A stretch of DNA of 64,000 nucleotides, taken from Symbiodinium kawagutii. Lineage: Eukaryota > Sar > Dinophyceae > Suessiales > Symbiodiniaceae. Shown here piece by piece: positions 10,524-21,788 of the stretch (position 1 is its first letter; each line of letters opens with the position of its first letter). The stretch lies in NCBI GenBank assembly GCA_009767595.1, contig VSDK01015421.1:272341-336340 (forward strand), written 5' to 3'. The notes beneath the pieces were generated by a model. The model did not search any database and was not told the origin of the DNA. It was given only the letters and a program-made list of their open reading frames with translations. Position numbers and translations under genes: made by a program.

Positions 10524-11507
10524 ATGCGCTGCTGGGGAATTCTGCTACTAGCCAAGCTGATTCTGGCAGTGAGAGACTCAGAGGTCCAGCTACGTGAGCA
10601 CCTGGACACAACCCTTGAAGATGACACTGTCCTTGACAACACACGCGAGCAGTGTACCATGGATACTGTGGGATTGGCGTGCAAGTTGGGACGGGAGAAG
10701 GTTCCAGGGACCAGAAAGATGAGGATCGTCTATGGCGTGTGTCACTATGAGTTGGGAAAAGGATCATGTGTGGCAAAGGAATCCTTGCTGGCACTCAAAG
10801 AGTCAGAGGCCCACTTGGACGATCACATGGACGAAACCGAGACCATGACCAGCCATGAAGATGACACTGTCCTTGACAATGCCCGCGAGCAGTGTACCAC
10901 GGACACTGTGGGATTGGCGTGCAAGTTGGGACGGGAGAAGGTTCCAGGGACCAGAAAGATGAGGATCGTCTATGGCGTGTGTCACTATGAGTTGGGAAAA
11001 GGATCATGTGTGGCAAAGGAATCCTTGCTGGCACTCAAAGAGTCAGAGGCCCACTTGGACGATCACATGGACGAAACCGAGACCATGACCAGCCATGAAG
11101 ATGACACTGTCCTTGACAATGCCCGCGAGCAGTGTACCATGGATACTGTGGGATTGGCGTGCAAGTTGGGACGGGAGAAGGTTCCAGGGACCAGAAAGAT
11201 GAGGATCGTCTATGGCGTGTGTCACTATGAGTTGGGAAAAGGATCATGTGTGGCAAAGGAATCCTTGCTGGCACTCAAAGAGTCAGAGGCCCACTTGGAC
11301 GATCACATGGACGAAACCGAGACCATGACCAGCCATGAAGATGACACTGTCCTTGACAATGCCCGCGAGCAGTGTACCATGGATACCGTGGGATTGGCGT
11401 GCAAGTTGGGACGAGAAAAGGTTCCAGGGACCAGAAAGATGAGAATCGTTTATGGCGTGTGTCACTATGAGTTGGGAAAAGGATCATGTGTGGCAAAGGA
11501 ATCCTGA
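10524..11507 (+). CDS. secreted protein of 80-residue tandem repeats, single exon
   Basis: A complete intronless ORF of 327 codons from ATG (10524) to TGA. The N-terminus MRCWGILLLAKLILAV looks like a signal peptide. Near-identical 80-residue (240-bp) repeats follow, with repeat starts at 10621, 10861, 11101 and 11341; the last copy is cut by the stop. Each repeat has four cysteines (in REQCT, LACKL, YGVCHYE and GSCVAK) and an acidic linker (DDHMDETETMTSHEDD). Repeats 1-3 are almost identical in DNA and repeat 4 has several silent changes, so the expansion is recent or kept uniform by conversion. It lies on the same strand inside an H1 intron (10234-11791). No family recognised; a secreted or surface matrix-type protein is a guess. 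An in-frame GTG at 10518 is a less likely start. Confidence 0.7.
   Translation: MRCWGILLLAKLILAVRDSEVQLREHLDTTLEDDTVLDNTREQCTMDTVGLACKLGREKVPGTRKMRIVYGVCHYELGKGSCVAKESLLALKESEAHLDDHMDETETMTSHEDDTVLDNAREQCTTDTVGLACKLGREKVPGTRKMRIVYGVCHYELGKGSCVAKESLLALKESEAHLDDHMDETETMTSHEDDTVLDNAREQCTMDTVGLACKLGREKVPGTRKMRIVYGVCHYELGKGSCVAKESLLALKESEAHLDDHMDETETMTSHEDDTVLDNAREQCTMDTVGLACKLGREKVPGTRKMRIVYGVCHYELGKGSCVAKES
10621..11507 (+). repeat. 240-bp coding tandem repeat, 3.7 copies
   Basis: The word ATGACACTGTCCTTGACAA recurs at 10621, 10861, 11101 and 11341, an exact 240-bp period that keeps the reading frame. A diverged partial unit (SEVQLREHLDTTLE) precedes the first copy. Confidence 0.98.
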
Positions 11508-11791
11508 AGCTTTTCGGCAGATTCACCGGCACAGGCCAAAATGGCTGTCTACCGCACGTGTTCCGATTTGTGCGGAGAGGGGTTTCCTTTGAAGACTTTT
11601 GAAGCTGGCATCGTTGTGAAAAAAAGGACTCAAAATGCCGACCTTTTGTGCGCAGGACCTGATTCTCATTGGTTAGTCCTTTGGTTTGGATGCCTTGGAA
11701 GTCAAAGCCATAACCCTTTTCAATAGGCAAACCATGATGCCACCATGATGGATTTTGTTTGGTTGGAACCTGTTGGAACTGCGCCGCCCAG

Positions 11792-11878
11792 GCCAGTGGC
11801 GAGTTGGAGTTTCCTGTGCCCTTGGGACCCGGTGCTTTGCCGCCCTTGATCTTCATCCGCGCGCACATCGCGGCCCAT
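11792..11878 (+). CDS. gene H1, exon e (strand not fully certain)
   Basis: Begins after GCCCAG in phase 0, agreeing with exon d across the nested gene, and ends CAT before GTGCTG. It reads ASGELEFPVPLGPGALPPLI and then FIRAHIAAH. The minus strand is also open here (starting MPSTWAAMCARMKIKGGKAP, high third-position GC, GT donor after it), so a minus-strand exon is a real alternative. Confidence 0.4.
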
Positions 11879-11989
11879 GTGCTGGGCACAAGGCTGCCAG
11901 GCTGCAGGGCGGCCTCAACACGATGACCCAGGAGCAGAGTAGTGTGCTAGGATGTGCTAGGTCTTGTGGTATCAGGATGTATCAGGTAT

Positions 11990-13677
11990 TTATTTGATTA
12001 TTTGCATGTATTTGCTGATTTCAAAAAAATCATTTCACGTGAGTGTGTGAGTTTTTGCCAGCGTCGGTTGGCTACAGATTGCGCCACTAGTCCAGAAGGC
12101 TAGATGGAAGAGATTGGACATAGGACAGCAATGAAACAATGGTGGAGTTGGCCCGCTCAGATGTTCGAATGGCTGGCAAGTTGGGTCATCGCGGTTCTGG
12201 AATTTTGAAAAAAACGGAGGTGAACGATGAGAGATTTGCATAGATTTGCCATGTAGAGTTGAAACCAGCACAGCAGCTAGCTGTGTTTCACATTTTCTAA
12301 GGGTACATTCGTTGACCGATGATTTTCACATGGTTGAAACCACCAAGCAGCACAACCTGAGCCCATGAAAGTTGATTCGATTTTACCCAGCGGAATAGCC
12401 ACAGAAATTGTTCCGAATAGCACACTGAGAGGGCGAAGCCTTGATAGAATTTACCTTGACGGATTTCTATGCTCCGTTCGGTCAGGCAGAGGCGCATTTT
12501 CAGGTGGGTTTCGGAAAATTGCAAGCCAAGGTCTACCAAGGTCTAGCAATTTCAGACCCCTGATGTTCTGAAAGGCCACCCATGGTGGTCGTGTTCTGAT
12601 TTTCAGTTGAATGGACTTGAAAGAAGCAGCAGTTTCCACATCAAAACTATCACCAGCTTGGGGCAGACACTCCTGAGATGGCATCTATGTTTGCCAAAAA
12701 ATCCAATTTTGCTTGTAGTAAATTTGGACATGCAGCTGGGCTCAGTTCCCTCGGATAGAACCATGGATGTGTAAACACTGTAGCCAGTAGTTCATTACGT
12801 CTATGACCGTGGTCAGTTAGCAGTTGCTAACTGGGGATTCCAACCTCCAAGTACTCGACTTTCCCCAGTCACACGGCAACAGCAGTGATGGCTGGCACGG
12901 TGCCTAAAATCTAAGGCCCTGTCATGAAGTGCGGCTACTGGCAGGAGAAGAGATTTATCTCGCAGACGCTTTGGAATCAACACAACGTGGTTGATAACAT
13001 TGGTTGATGGTAGCAAGTCTGCGTGGTCATGTTGGTTAATGGCGGTTGGTCAGTAACATTACACTGCAGTTCTTTGGTTTCTATATGGATTTTTGGGTAA
13101 CCCATGCACTCGGTATCTAGGAACCATCGCCCGGGGGTTTACTAATGTATTTTTCAATGTTCTTGAGAGGTACCTTATTACCCATCAGAATTTCAAGAAT
13201 TGCACCATCATGCAAAATCAAAAACTGGATTCTAAGTTTTAACATGTTTTAACCCGTCTTGATTTTGAGAGAATTTAGTTTTCACAAGAATCCAGCAGAG
13301 TTAGGAGTGTCCAGATAGAAACCGGTAGATGATTCAAGGCCTCCAGGATTTGCAGCTTGCTCTCCAGCGAGTGGGCCCCTCCAAGTTGCAACCTATTCTT
13401 GTTTGCTTTTTTTCCATGTTTTTGTAAACTGTAAAGAACTTTTCTATGGTTAAGGAATGCAATACAATGGTGGTTAATGGTGGTCAAGAATGGTTGTATG
13501 GTTGATGTGGGTCAATGATTTATGATGCGTTTCATGTCTCTTTGGTAAGCGCTTGCTGCGTGGAAAATCCACCATGGAAATCATTGGCCGTTTATTCATT
13601 GAAGCGGCAGTTGTGAATCAACAGGTGAGTTTCCCAGAGGGTATCTGAGGGCTGGTGTTTTTTGAAGACCTATGTGG
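11990..13677. other. no supported gene
   Basis: Several 60-80 codon open frames occur on both strands (for example 12297-12571) without codon bias. A family-A-like end, GGTTGAAACCACCAAGCAG, sits at about 12333. Otherwise nothing. Confidence 0.35.
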
Positions 13678-13779
13678 GGGGGTTTCTCAAAATAGTAGGG
13701 GACCCCAAAAGTTGGGTTTATTAGTATGAATGATTAGTATTGGATGATTTTAGGGGTACCCCCATTTTGAAAAACCACC
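13678..13779. mobile_element. family C inverted-repeat element
   Basis: Starts GGGGTTTCTCAAAATAGTAG and ends TACCCCCATTTTGAAAAACCACC. The ends are imperfect inverted repeats around a centre carrying TTATTAGTATGAATG. Confidence 0.65.
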
Positions 13780-13850
13780 ATATGTTGTAGCTACCTGGTT
13801 GCTATACCAGTTTATTGAAGCCAAACCTGTCAATCACTGACATTCCACAG

Positions 13851-13946
13851 CATTGCTCCACTAAGGATCCTGACGAAGAAGCAGATCCTATGGATGTGAC
13901 AGTCCTGTCGTGCCGGGGTAGCAGCGGCCGCAGCTGTTTGTTTTAA
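13851..13946 (+). CDS. probable terminal exon (possibly H1)
   Basis: Follows ATTCCACAG in phase 0 and reads HCSTKDPDEEADPMDVTVLS and then CRGSSGRSCLF before TAA. It is in phase with H1 exon e and could end that gene. Splice ambiguity remains because GTAGCA lies inside it. No family recognised. Confidence 0.45.
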   Translation, partial: HCSTKDPDEEADPMDVTVLSCRGSSGRSCLF

Positions 13947-14642
13947 GGGACGTAATTATCCTTTACGGGGTACCCCGTGGATGCGTTGCCATTCACCGGT
14001 ACTGGCAAGGACATGGCCTGAACCAGAGCTTCAGATGATTTTGATCATCGGGGGGAAGTATGTTGATTTCGATCCTATCAAGATTTGCCTGTTGATGTCA
14101 TACTTCCTTAGATCTTGGCCTATCATGAAAAGTTGCATTCTCAGATACTATGGGACCATGATCATTTTTGGGTCCAGAAGCTGCCGATGGCTTGGGGTGT
14201 CACTGGCAAGCTGCATCCCAGGGATGATTGTTACCAAACACCAATCTCTAAATGTTGAGCTAAAACTTGTTCGCTTGACTTCACCAGTTTCAATGTGTTT
14301 GCATTCCAACCAACTGTTTTGCAATTTGTGAGTATGGCTTAGTATGATCAGACCCTTGCTGCTTCTCTACAAAAAAAGATCACCAGAAAATAGGTGGCTA
14401 CCAACCACTTAAGCCAATGGTTGGTGCTAAGGATCAATGAGGCTCAAAAAACATTACCATGATTGTCATTATTGTCATCATTGACCTTTCTTGGCTGCGT
14501 TGAACTCATTCTCATCATCATGAATCATCCGCAACTTGATTTTTTTTATTGATCTATCATTTTATTGATCTATCATTAAAACACATGATCAATGTGTACT
14601 GTTTATCAGGTCACTGGTTAATGAGATCAACCCTTCCAGTAG

Positions 14643-14810
14643 CACATCCCTTCGCACACGAGGAAGCCGAAGCCCGTGATGTACCACTTCGTGTCCCCGG
14701 GAGAACTGGGCTACACAGGCTACTCTTTGTTCAAAGGTCCGCCTGCCTCGCAACATTGCACGGGCTCGGAAGTGCAGTTCCGTGGCGGCCACAGTACGGT
14801 TGATGGGTCG
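14643..14810 (+). CDS. exon of an unrecognised plus-strand gene
   Basis: After CCAGTAG the frame reads HIPSHTRKPKPVMYHFVSPG, then ELGYTGYSLFKGPPASQHCT and GSEVQFRGGHSTVDGS, and ends at TCG before GTGAAT. It has 56 codons in phase 0 with strong third-position GC. This opens a chain of plus-strand exons running to about 24.9 kb that may be one or more genes. Confidence 0.6.
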
Positions 14811-15077
14811 GTGAATGGCAAGTCATGGTGAGTCATTTGCGTGCGTGACGGGGGATGATGGTTGATGGTAGCTAATTACCAGTGGTCAATCTAGGCGTGA
14901 ATCTATTGGTTAATAGTGGTGGGCAGTGATGGTCAATAACCCATCGTTGATAGATGTTGATAGGACACCTTCAAGTGATCAGGGGAGAGCAAGTCAGGGC
15001 ACAGACCCAGCAGTCACACATGGAAAGCCTCGGTCCAGTGTCATAGGTGCAGAAGGTCGCAGTCAAATCCTTTCATT

Positions 15078-15170
15078 GTGGTGTTTCTCAGAAAAATACG
15101 GGACTCCCCAAGTCATCCTCTATTAGCCATTTACAAGTAATAAACCATCAATTTTGGAGGTCCACCATTT
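15078..15170. mobile_element. family C inverted-repeat element
   Basis: Starts GTGGTGTTTCTCAGAAAAA and ends TTTTGGAGGTCCACCA. It shares the central TATTAGCCATTTACAAGTAA with the copy at 46239 (TACTAGCCATTTGCAGCACT). Confidence 0.5.
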
Positions 15171-15494
15171 GGGTGCTCAATGGTCAAACGCCATGTCAAG
15201 AATTTCTATGAGATGAACTCGTCCTCAACGGATCATTTCAATTCTGCCGAGTGAAGGGGTCAAGGACCCACCCAGGGTTGGTGGCCCACCTCCGGACGCA
15301 AAGCATTGGGGATCTAGTGACGGTTCATCGGCGAATATCGCCATTAAACATTTTGGATCAATGGCTTATATCGCCATGTCATGGTTAATCAGTTGATATG
15401 TTCCATTATATTATGTCCCAATGAAATCAGCCATCGCTCACCATTGAAATCCACATCATCGACGGCTCATCTCACGTGTGGTTCTTGTCACTCA

Positions 15495-15567
15495 GGATGC
15501 GAATTGAGTCTATGGAGGTCTTATCGGCCACTGGGCGTGGCACGGTCGGGGGGTTGGGTCCTTCCAG
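15495..15567 (+). CDS. possible small exon
   Basis: After CACTCAG the frame reads MRIESMEVLSATGRGTVGGL. It is short, moderately GC-rich at third positions and followed by AG-rich rather than GT sequence. Confidence 0.25.
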
Positions 15568-16396
15568 GGGCTAAGCCATAAGAAACTCCATCTCAGTGGC
15601 CTGCCATAGCCTCGCGGATTGGTTTCAGCTGGATATTCGTTTCTGGATTCACCAGGGCCCACCATTGATGGTTTTTGATGAAAATCAGTGGTTGAACAAG
15701 TTCAAAACTCTATAATTAGCTATGGGTGCTGACAGGTGCAGAGCCCTTTGGCTCACAGCCATATTTTTACGTATACATATATACATGCGTGTACATGTGT
15801 GTGTGTGTGTGTTCAAGTGTGTTAGTTGGCAACTTGGCAAATGCGTTTTTATTCGCCAAGGGAAGTACAAGCAGTACGTTTAACCCTGATACTGTTCACC
15901 AACTTTGAAGCATCAAGCACCAACCTCTATTTCAATTCGTCAGATGAGCCACTATTGGCAATTTAGAACGCACCAATCACTAGCTCCATTTTATCCATTC
16001 ATTGCATCCACCATTGGTTAAATCCGTTTCAATTCATCCACAGAATCCTTTGATTATGGTGATGAAATCTCACAGCTGATTCCACTCCCAGATCTCATCA
16101 ACCACACTGGTTGTTTCCGACAATAATTTGGCGAGTTTGTTCAACACCATTCACAAAAACCATCTTCATCAGCCCATCAAAATTGCTATTTTAACCATGG
16201 CCTTCAAAAGCTTCTCCAACATTGGGAAAAGTCTCTTATCATCGCTTACCCTCATCCTAACTAAGCTTGACTTGAAACAGCTTAGCCTAGGTTATGATCA
16301 CCTGAGCCTACCCTTGACCTTTCCATGGGATCAGTATCCTTATGGGCAAGGCATCGCATTGCCTGGTCGGCTGATCATCGCCCTGGCGCTGCCCAG
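15568..16396. other. no supported gene; short (TG)n
   Basis: Contains a GTGTGTGTGTGTGTG run at about 15796-15812. The long plus frame at 16128-16580 is mostly intronic read-through. Confidence 0.4.
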
Positions 16397-16546
16397 GTGG
16401 CGATGCTGCTCTTCCCCCGGCCCCCCACACCGGTGGAGCCGGAGCCCCTGGAACCGTTGCCCAAGGCCGAGGCCAAGACGCTTGGGGAAGCAGCGCTGGA
16501 ACCACCTGTGGCGGGTGACCTTTCCCGAGTGGGACCCTGGGAGACG
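16397..16546 (+). CDS. exon, proline/glutamate-rich
   Basis: Follows GCCCAG in phase 0 and reads VAMLLFPRPPTPVEPEPLEP, then LPKAEAKTLGEAALEPPVAG, ending ACG before GTCACT. It has 50 codons in phase 0. The low-complexity Pro/Glu content suggests a disordered linker. No family assigned. Confidence 0.55.
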
Positions 16547-17042
16547 GTCACTCCCAGCTGGTGTTATCATTGCGAAATGATTGACAACTTTTCTGGGAGG
16601 TCAATCTGTATGACCAGATGGCCGGCTGTTCGAGTATGTACCCAAGTATGAGTGCTCCTGATCGAAACCTAGCATTTTTCACCACCTTTCATTGTTGCAA
16701 AGAATGGATCGGATACTTGTGTCAAATGTGCAGATTCCAGGCTAGATGGACCATTGAGTCCAACAGCTCATTGATGAGAGCGTAGCCCGTGACAGTCGGT
16801 TCGCAACCTGGCATGTTTGAGGGAAACATCCCACCTCTTGAAGGAGCTGATGCCCATTTGGATGACTTTCTGCGTAGCTGAGTTTTCCAGCGATAAGAAC
16901 AGATCCTCACTTCGTTGAGATGGGTCAGTTTTATGCCATCCTAGGAATGTTTTACAACATCCTTCGCCACCAACATCCACCACCCCCATCCACCAACCAT
17001 ACCAACCAACCCCACCCCACCCCATCATCCTTCAACCACCAG

Positions 17043-17213
17043 CAGCTGCCCATCCACCTGCCAGCGCCCAGGAAAGGCTCCAAGTCCTCGCGTCAAGGCT
17101 CCAAGAGCTCCGCCACCAAGGCGCCCGAGCCACCACCCGCGCCACCTTCGGCATCCAAGGACTCACAGGAGCGGAACCCAGGGCGCTTGGGGACACCGGA
17201 AAGGATGGGTTGA
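17043..17213 (+). CDS. exon, Ser/Lys/Pro-rich, possibly terminal
   Basis: After ACCACCAG the frame reads QQLPIHLPAPRKGSKSSRQG, then SKSSATKAPEPPPAPPSASK, and runs to TGA at 17211. A donor GTTGAT overlaps the TGA, so it may splice instead of stop. A basic, disordered segment. It is in phase 0 with the exon at 16397. Confidence 0.5.
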   Translation, partial: QLPIHLPAPRKGSKSSRQGSKSSATKAPEPPPAPPSASKDSQERNPGRLGTPERMG

Positions 17214-17608
17214 TCAAGGGGAAAGGAGGGTGATCTGATGGTGATTTGATGGGTTTATGCCGGTTATACTTGATGATTTTTCATGATTTTGATTTAGTTT
17301 TGTGGCTTTAACATCTACTTTTGGCTTCTCAGAGTGTTTGTCCACCCGGTTTTGTTTGCAGTCGTATTGATTGGTCATTTCCTGACTGGCAGATGTTAGA
17401 CACAGTTTGCTCTACAGATCCATCTATCAAACTGGCGACTATGCATTCGGAGCATGACAAGCTGTGAGGAAAAAGAAATCAACCCATCAGAAGGTAAGCC
17501 ATGAACCCCTTCTTCCAGCATGGCCAGAACCAACATAGCTTCCCATCAGATGGTGAAGCCTAAGCCATGAAACATCGATGGTGGACCATCCATGGTCCAT
17601 GGGGCCAG

Positions 17609-17704
17609 GAGACCATTGGTCCACCACCTGCGACTTGGGATCCGGGGTGGGCCCTGGGAGATGCAGGTGGGAACCCACAGACCAGCGGCAAGGAAGTGCC
17701 CTCG
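17609..17704 (+). CDS. exon of an unrecognised gene
   Basis: Reads TIGPPPATWDPGWALGDAGG and then NPQTSGKEVPS, between GGCCAG and a GTGATG donor, in phase 0. It has high third-position GC. Confidence 0.45.
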
Positions 17705-17878
17705 GTGATGGGTTACAGCCATGGTTTCTGAACTCTTCATGCATTTTTTGGCAGATACACCCTAGAAATTCAGGCTGTAGGTTTCAGCATACAACCAAGG
17801 TGTGTTGGGAATGAGTGCGTGTAGTAGAAGATGCTGTTCACCCTGACATCTGAACTCGTGGAGGCCTGTGCTGCTGGA

Positions 17879-17931
17879 CATCCATCCCTCCATCCATCCA
17901 TCCATCCATCCCTCCATTCATCCATCCATAG
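17879..17931. repeat. (CATC)n microsatellite
   Basis: CATCCATCCATCCATCC with CCTCC interruptions, in the intron between exons at 17609 and 17968. Confidence 0.9.
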
Positions 17932-17967
17932 AGAGAACCACGTGGGCAATGGATGGCTATGGTCCAG

Positions 17968-18084
17968 CCAGGGCCCTACCATCCTCCCATTTTCCGTGCC
18001 AAGGATTGGATCGGCATGAACGGATGGCAGGAACTTCCTCAGAAACTCTATGCCTCCGTCCGCGCGACTCCTGAAAGTAACCTG
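17968..18084 (+). CDS. exon of an unrecognised gene
   Basis: After GTCCAG in phase 0 the frame reads PGPYHPPIFRAKDWIGMNGW and then QELPQKLYASVRATPESNL, ending CTG before GTGACA in phase 0. It joins the 17609 exon by phase. A well-formed globular-looking segment, family unknown. Confidence 0.6.
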
Positions 18085-19042
18085 GTGACAACTGAGGACA
18101 AGTGCAAGCAGTTGGAATTTTTACTGCAAGAAGTTGGTTATTCAGTTGTCATCAGCATTTCTCACTGTAACTGAATGCTGTTCAGCATTATGAGCCTATT
18201 GTCACAAGCAAAACTGTACCAAATGATGTAACGCGTGTATTGATTTGGTTCTTGTGATGGTTACGGTTGTCTTTGGTTGGCAGTTAGTATTGTGAACAAC
18301 GCTTGTACATTTGATGCAAAGCTGCTATCCTCTCTACAGCCATAAACCTTACCATTCAAACATGAGGGTGACGATGGTTCATCCTGATAGTGGTTTTTAG
18401 CCATCGAACAGTTGTGAGTTAGAACTTATAACAGTTATCATCAAGAATCGAGTTTGGTTCAAGGCCAAGGATGCCATGTTTACTTTAGGCTAGTCGAAGC
18501 CCTGGTTCTTTCAGATAGTGTTTTTGAGCATTCCCAGCCGATGAACAGTCCAGCTACGGAGGGTTGAAAGACCATGGCCAAGAAATCGTTGCCGGAGACT
18601 TCCTGGGCTGCCAACTTTTTTTAAAAGATCCTTTTGTGACATCAAGTTGCTGGTACTCAGCTGATTTTCTGCCGCCTCCCAGCTACAAGCTGGCTAGGCC
18701 GCTATACGACAATAGTATCTACGAGAAATCAAACAACTTGAGACAGAATGGCTTAGCAACTTCAGATGAATTAATTAAGCCATTTCAGCACAAACCCAGC
18801 TGTTCATCCCATTGGTTAATCCCAATTCACCAACATTTTGCCCGACCGGGACCGACGACAATGGGGAAAGAGAACATTTTGCGGTTGGATGGTGGTTCAG
18901 CAATTGCACCTACCCATGAAACCTTTGATCAACAGCCGTCTGAATTGAAGCAAAAATTCTTGGTGAAGGGGCCTCCTCAACCAGCTTGGGAGCTGGGCTT
19001 TACACCACTGAGCTGATCCCTGGGGAGGGTCACCATCTCTGA
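18085..19042. other. mostly intron; unsupported 150-codon ORF
   Basis: A plus frame 18564-19016 is open for 150 codons but lacks third-position GC bias and any recognisable domain, so it is probably chance. Confidence 0.3.
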
Positions 19043-19095
19043 GGTGAGAAGATCACCTGCAGCCACGTCTTCACCAAGACCGTGCAGTCGGGTGA
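19043..19095 (+). CDS. small exon
   Basis: Reads GEKITCSHVFTKTVQS with every third position G or C, and ends at TCG-G before GTGAGG. The 5' border is uncertain (AG at 19040-19041 or within CCTGCAG). Confidence 0.4.
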
Positions 19096-19460
19096 GGTCT
19101 TAGAAGTTCCCGGCTGCGGGCCCGAAACTTGGTCAGCAATGCGGCAGGACCAACCATAGCGAAGATCTCCATTTGTGGCTTATAATAACAACCAATGGAG
19201 AAATATTTCTTGAAATCCATGGATTGTTGGTTTGATAAGATTGTTTCAAGATCCAAAGGTCTAACCAACAATGATTACAAGCAACATGGGTGGTTTCAAG
19301 ATTGGTCGGATTTTCAACCATGCAAGCTGCGATGATGGCTTCTTTTTAACGAGCATATGTTGGCGGTGTGGCAACCAATCGCCAGCCACGCATGGCATGG
19401 TACATCCGCGACCCACCCAATATTTCATGAGCACAGATTGCTTAAGAGCCGGATCTCCAA

Positions 19461-19820
19461 TTGCCTGTAGCTTTGGTTCAAGCCTCGGGAGAAACCCCAC
19501 CCGTGTGTTTCCATGTCGTTCCTTACGAAGCTTTTGCTGCTGCTTGGAGCCCGGCAGTGCTTCACCTACGAAGCTGTGGACTTCGAGGATGCGCTCGTGG
19601 CGGATCTTGCCGAAGATGTGGCTGGGGACTGAAAGCCCCAGCCAAGCTCCATCACCGCCATGGTACCGACCTGCCCGAGCTGGGACGCGGCGGTGGCTCC
19701 TTAGCGGCGGCCATTGACAGCGAATCTGAGGTGCCCATGGTGTCATTGGTCCAGGCGTCCGCAGCACACCGTGGCAAAGCCGGACGATCAAAATCCACCC
19801 GAGCGCAGCAAGAGCTGTGA
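19461..19820. CDS. GC-rich block open in several frames on both strands
   Basis: Plus frame 1 reads QCFTYEAVDFEDALVADLAE and stops at 19629. Plus frame 2 is open for the whole block (SGETPPVCFHVVPYEAFAAA). The minus frame (19791-19261, 176 codons) reads SHIFGKIRHERILEVHSFVG with C-ending codons. Each looks protein-like. At least one exon is likely, but I cannot choose the strand. Confidence 0.35.
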
Positions 19821-19859
19821 GATTGCCATTGCGGATGATGGAATCGGAATAAAATGACG

Positions 19860-20484
19860 AGAAGACAAGGGAGAGAGAGAGGGATCCTGATGGGGAGGGA
19901 GAAAGCCGGGTTAAGAATGGTTAATGGTAAACTTTGCTTTGCTCAGAATTTGGGGAATGGCTGGTGATGGCTGGCTGATGTTTTTTAATAGATTCTGAGC
20001 GATGCCATCACTGTTGTGGATCTCGCAATCTCACGTTGTAGACTGGCTGGGTCACTGCTGCGTGTATTTGGCTGGCTAGTTTATTTGCTTGTTTTTTGGG
20101 TCGGTCAAAATTGACATACCTCATAAATTGTAGACTCGCGTTCATCTTGGGCGAGGGCATTTTGTAAGGTACACAATGGATGGCTTTGCTATGACATCCA
20201 TTCAATTTCCGAAAAGATCTTGTTATATTTTGATTATGCTGTTACGCTTTGCCATAGTGGGACCCGTGATCTTTGGAAAATCCAAGGCTTGATGCTTCAT
20301 CCAGCAACCACCACCCAACCGCTCCCAGCAGCCAGCTGGCCCCAGTAGCATTTGGTCATGGCAATCCCAGCTGCTCTTTCAACAAGAACAAGAACAGACC
20401 CCCCCAGCTATTCCTTTCAAAGGGCTGGTGGTTCAGGACCATCAATGAATCTATGCGGATATATATGGGGATTAGGATCCCAAG
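19860..20484. other. no supported gene
   Basis: Contains a short GA-rich run (about 19865-19880) and intronic-looking sequence. The frame at 20273-20488 shows no codon bias. Confidence 0.3.
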
Positions 20485-20654
20485 CTGATCCTGTCCCCTT
20501 TGGGGCCTTTGGGGCCTTTGGGGCCGCAAGTTATGGACCCAATTCCCTGGCCCCGCCCGAGGAATTCTTTGCCCTGTTCCTTTTCAAGCAGCTGTCGCCG
20601 ATGCGGCCTGACCTGCTCAGACAACTCATCATGCGGGACGCGATGACGTCTTGA
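20485..20654 (+). CDS. exon, possibly 3' terminal
   Basis: Reads DPVPFGAFGAFGAASYGPNS, then LAPPEEFFALFLFKQLSPMR and PDLLRQLIMRDAMTS before TGA. A triplicated CTTTGGGGC word makes the GAF repeat. A GTCTTG donor overlaps the end, so the stop may not be used. Family unknown. Confidence 0.55.
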
Positions 20655-21457
20655 GTTCAGCTGGCTGGCTCATAGTCAAACAGTCGTATAGCTCGGGAAC
20701 TATTGGTTTTGCACAGGGGTTACAGCCCACCTGTTCATGTTATTTAGCATTCTTTCATCCCATTTGCGGGCCCCAACTGAACATCCAAGTAGCAAACGCC
20801 CAGGGGATGGCCCCTTGGGATCTGTGAGGCTCTGAGGTTATGGTTGCTTGGGTGGTTCCTAATGAGGTGATTCGGCATCCCAAGTATCCAACATGTCTCC
20901 CAGCTTGTTTCCATTAATTGCTTCGCTGCTTAGCTGCTAGTGCTTGGTAACCCACGTTCTTGCACTGGATCCTGATCCTTGCATGTGGGGCAGCAACCCA
21001 TAGCTTCATTTATCTACTTGACCAGTATGGGTTGGTTGCCTCATTTGGCACAGCCTCGCCAACACAGTGACCACTCAAACAAAGGTATTTAAGCACGGTT
21101 AAAGCACCAAAATCTTTGAGATATGTGGGGAGTTCGTTCCATGGATGGCTATTCATGGCATGTGTGCCTCTAAGGCATTGTTGGCTACCTATTGGCTGCT
21201 TAAGTTGAACATAGTTGAACCCTTTCCCGCCTCGAATCAGATACCAAGCATCAAGTGCATGTTTAATATTGGTATACGGTATACCTGTGATGTTTCATTA
21301 CCAGCAAGCTCAGTGAAACATTTTCAAGTCCCCCCACCGCCTGCCCACCCAAATCACTATCCAAATGTAATTAAAACCACGCATGTGAAGGTCACCCATG
21401 ATTTTTCACCACCATTTGACCACCCTTCGGCCTTCGGCATTATCAAACGCGTTGCAG
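20655..21457. other. no supported gene
   Basis: Intronic-looking. The upstream part of the 21145-21570 frame has no codon bias. Confidence 0.3.
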
Positions 21458-21557
21458 CCGCCGCGTTGTTTCAGGAGCCCAATCTGTTGACCTCGGGCGA
21501 GCACTTCGATCTCTTCTTCTCGAAGCTCCGAAGCGAGCTGGGAGACACTCAGCCGCG
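21458..21557 (+). CDS. exon of an unrecognised gene
   Basis: After GTTGCAG (or TTTCAG at 21474) the frame reads AALFQEPNLLTSGEHFDLFF and then SKLRSELGDTQP, ending before GTGCCG. Third-position GC is much higher than for the minus frame, which is also open (SQLASELREEEIEVLARGQQ). Confidence 0.5.
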
Positions 21558-21788
21558 GTGCCGGTGCTGAGCATCGCTGGGATTCACTCGCCAGTTGGGT
21601 ACTGCTGGTGGGCCAGTGGCTGTCTGATGGGCGATCACATGGGTTTGTTGGCAGTTTGGATTGGATATTGTTGGGTATGATAGTGTTGGTGTTGCTGTTG
21701 TTGTCATAATCACCTGCCACAATCATGAACCATGAGCCGTGCTGACTACCATGAATGCTTCCCCGTCCTTGCTGCATTAGTGTCCCAG

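Noticed and set aside
11275..11889. 204-codon minus ORF over the 240-bp repeats
   Set aside because: Mostly antisense of the repeat gene; only its first ~40 codons (11889-11770) remain a possible exon, and this is noted under 11792-11878.
18564..19016. 150-codon plus ORF
   Set aside because: No third-position GC bias, no domain, and it lies between better exons of the same strand; kept only as a note.
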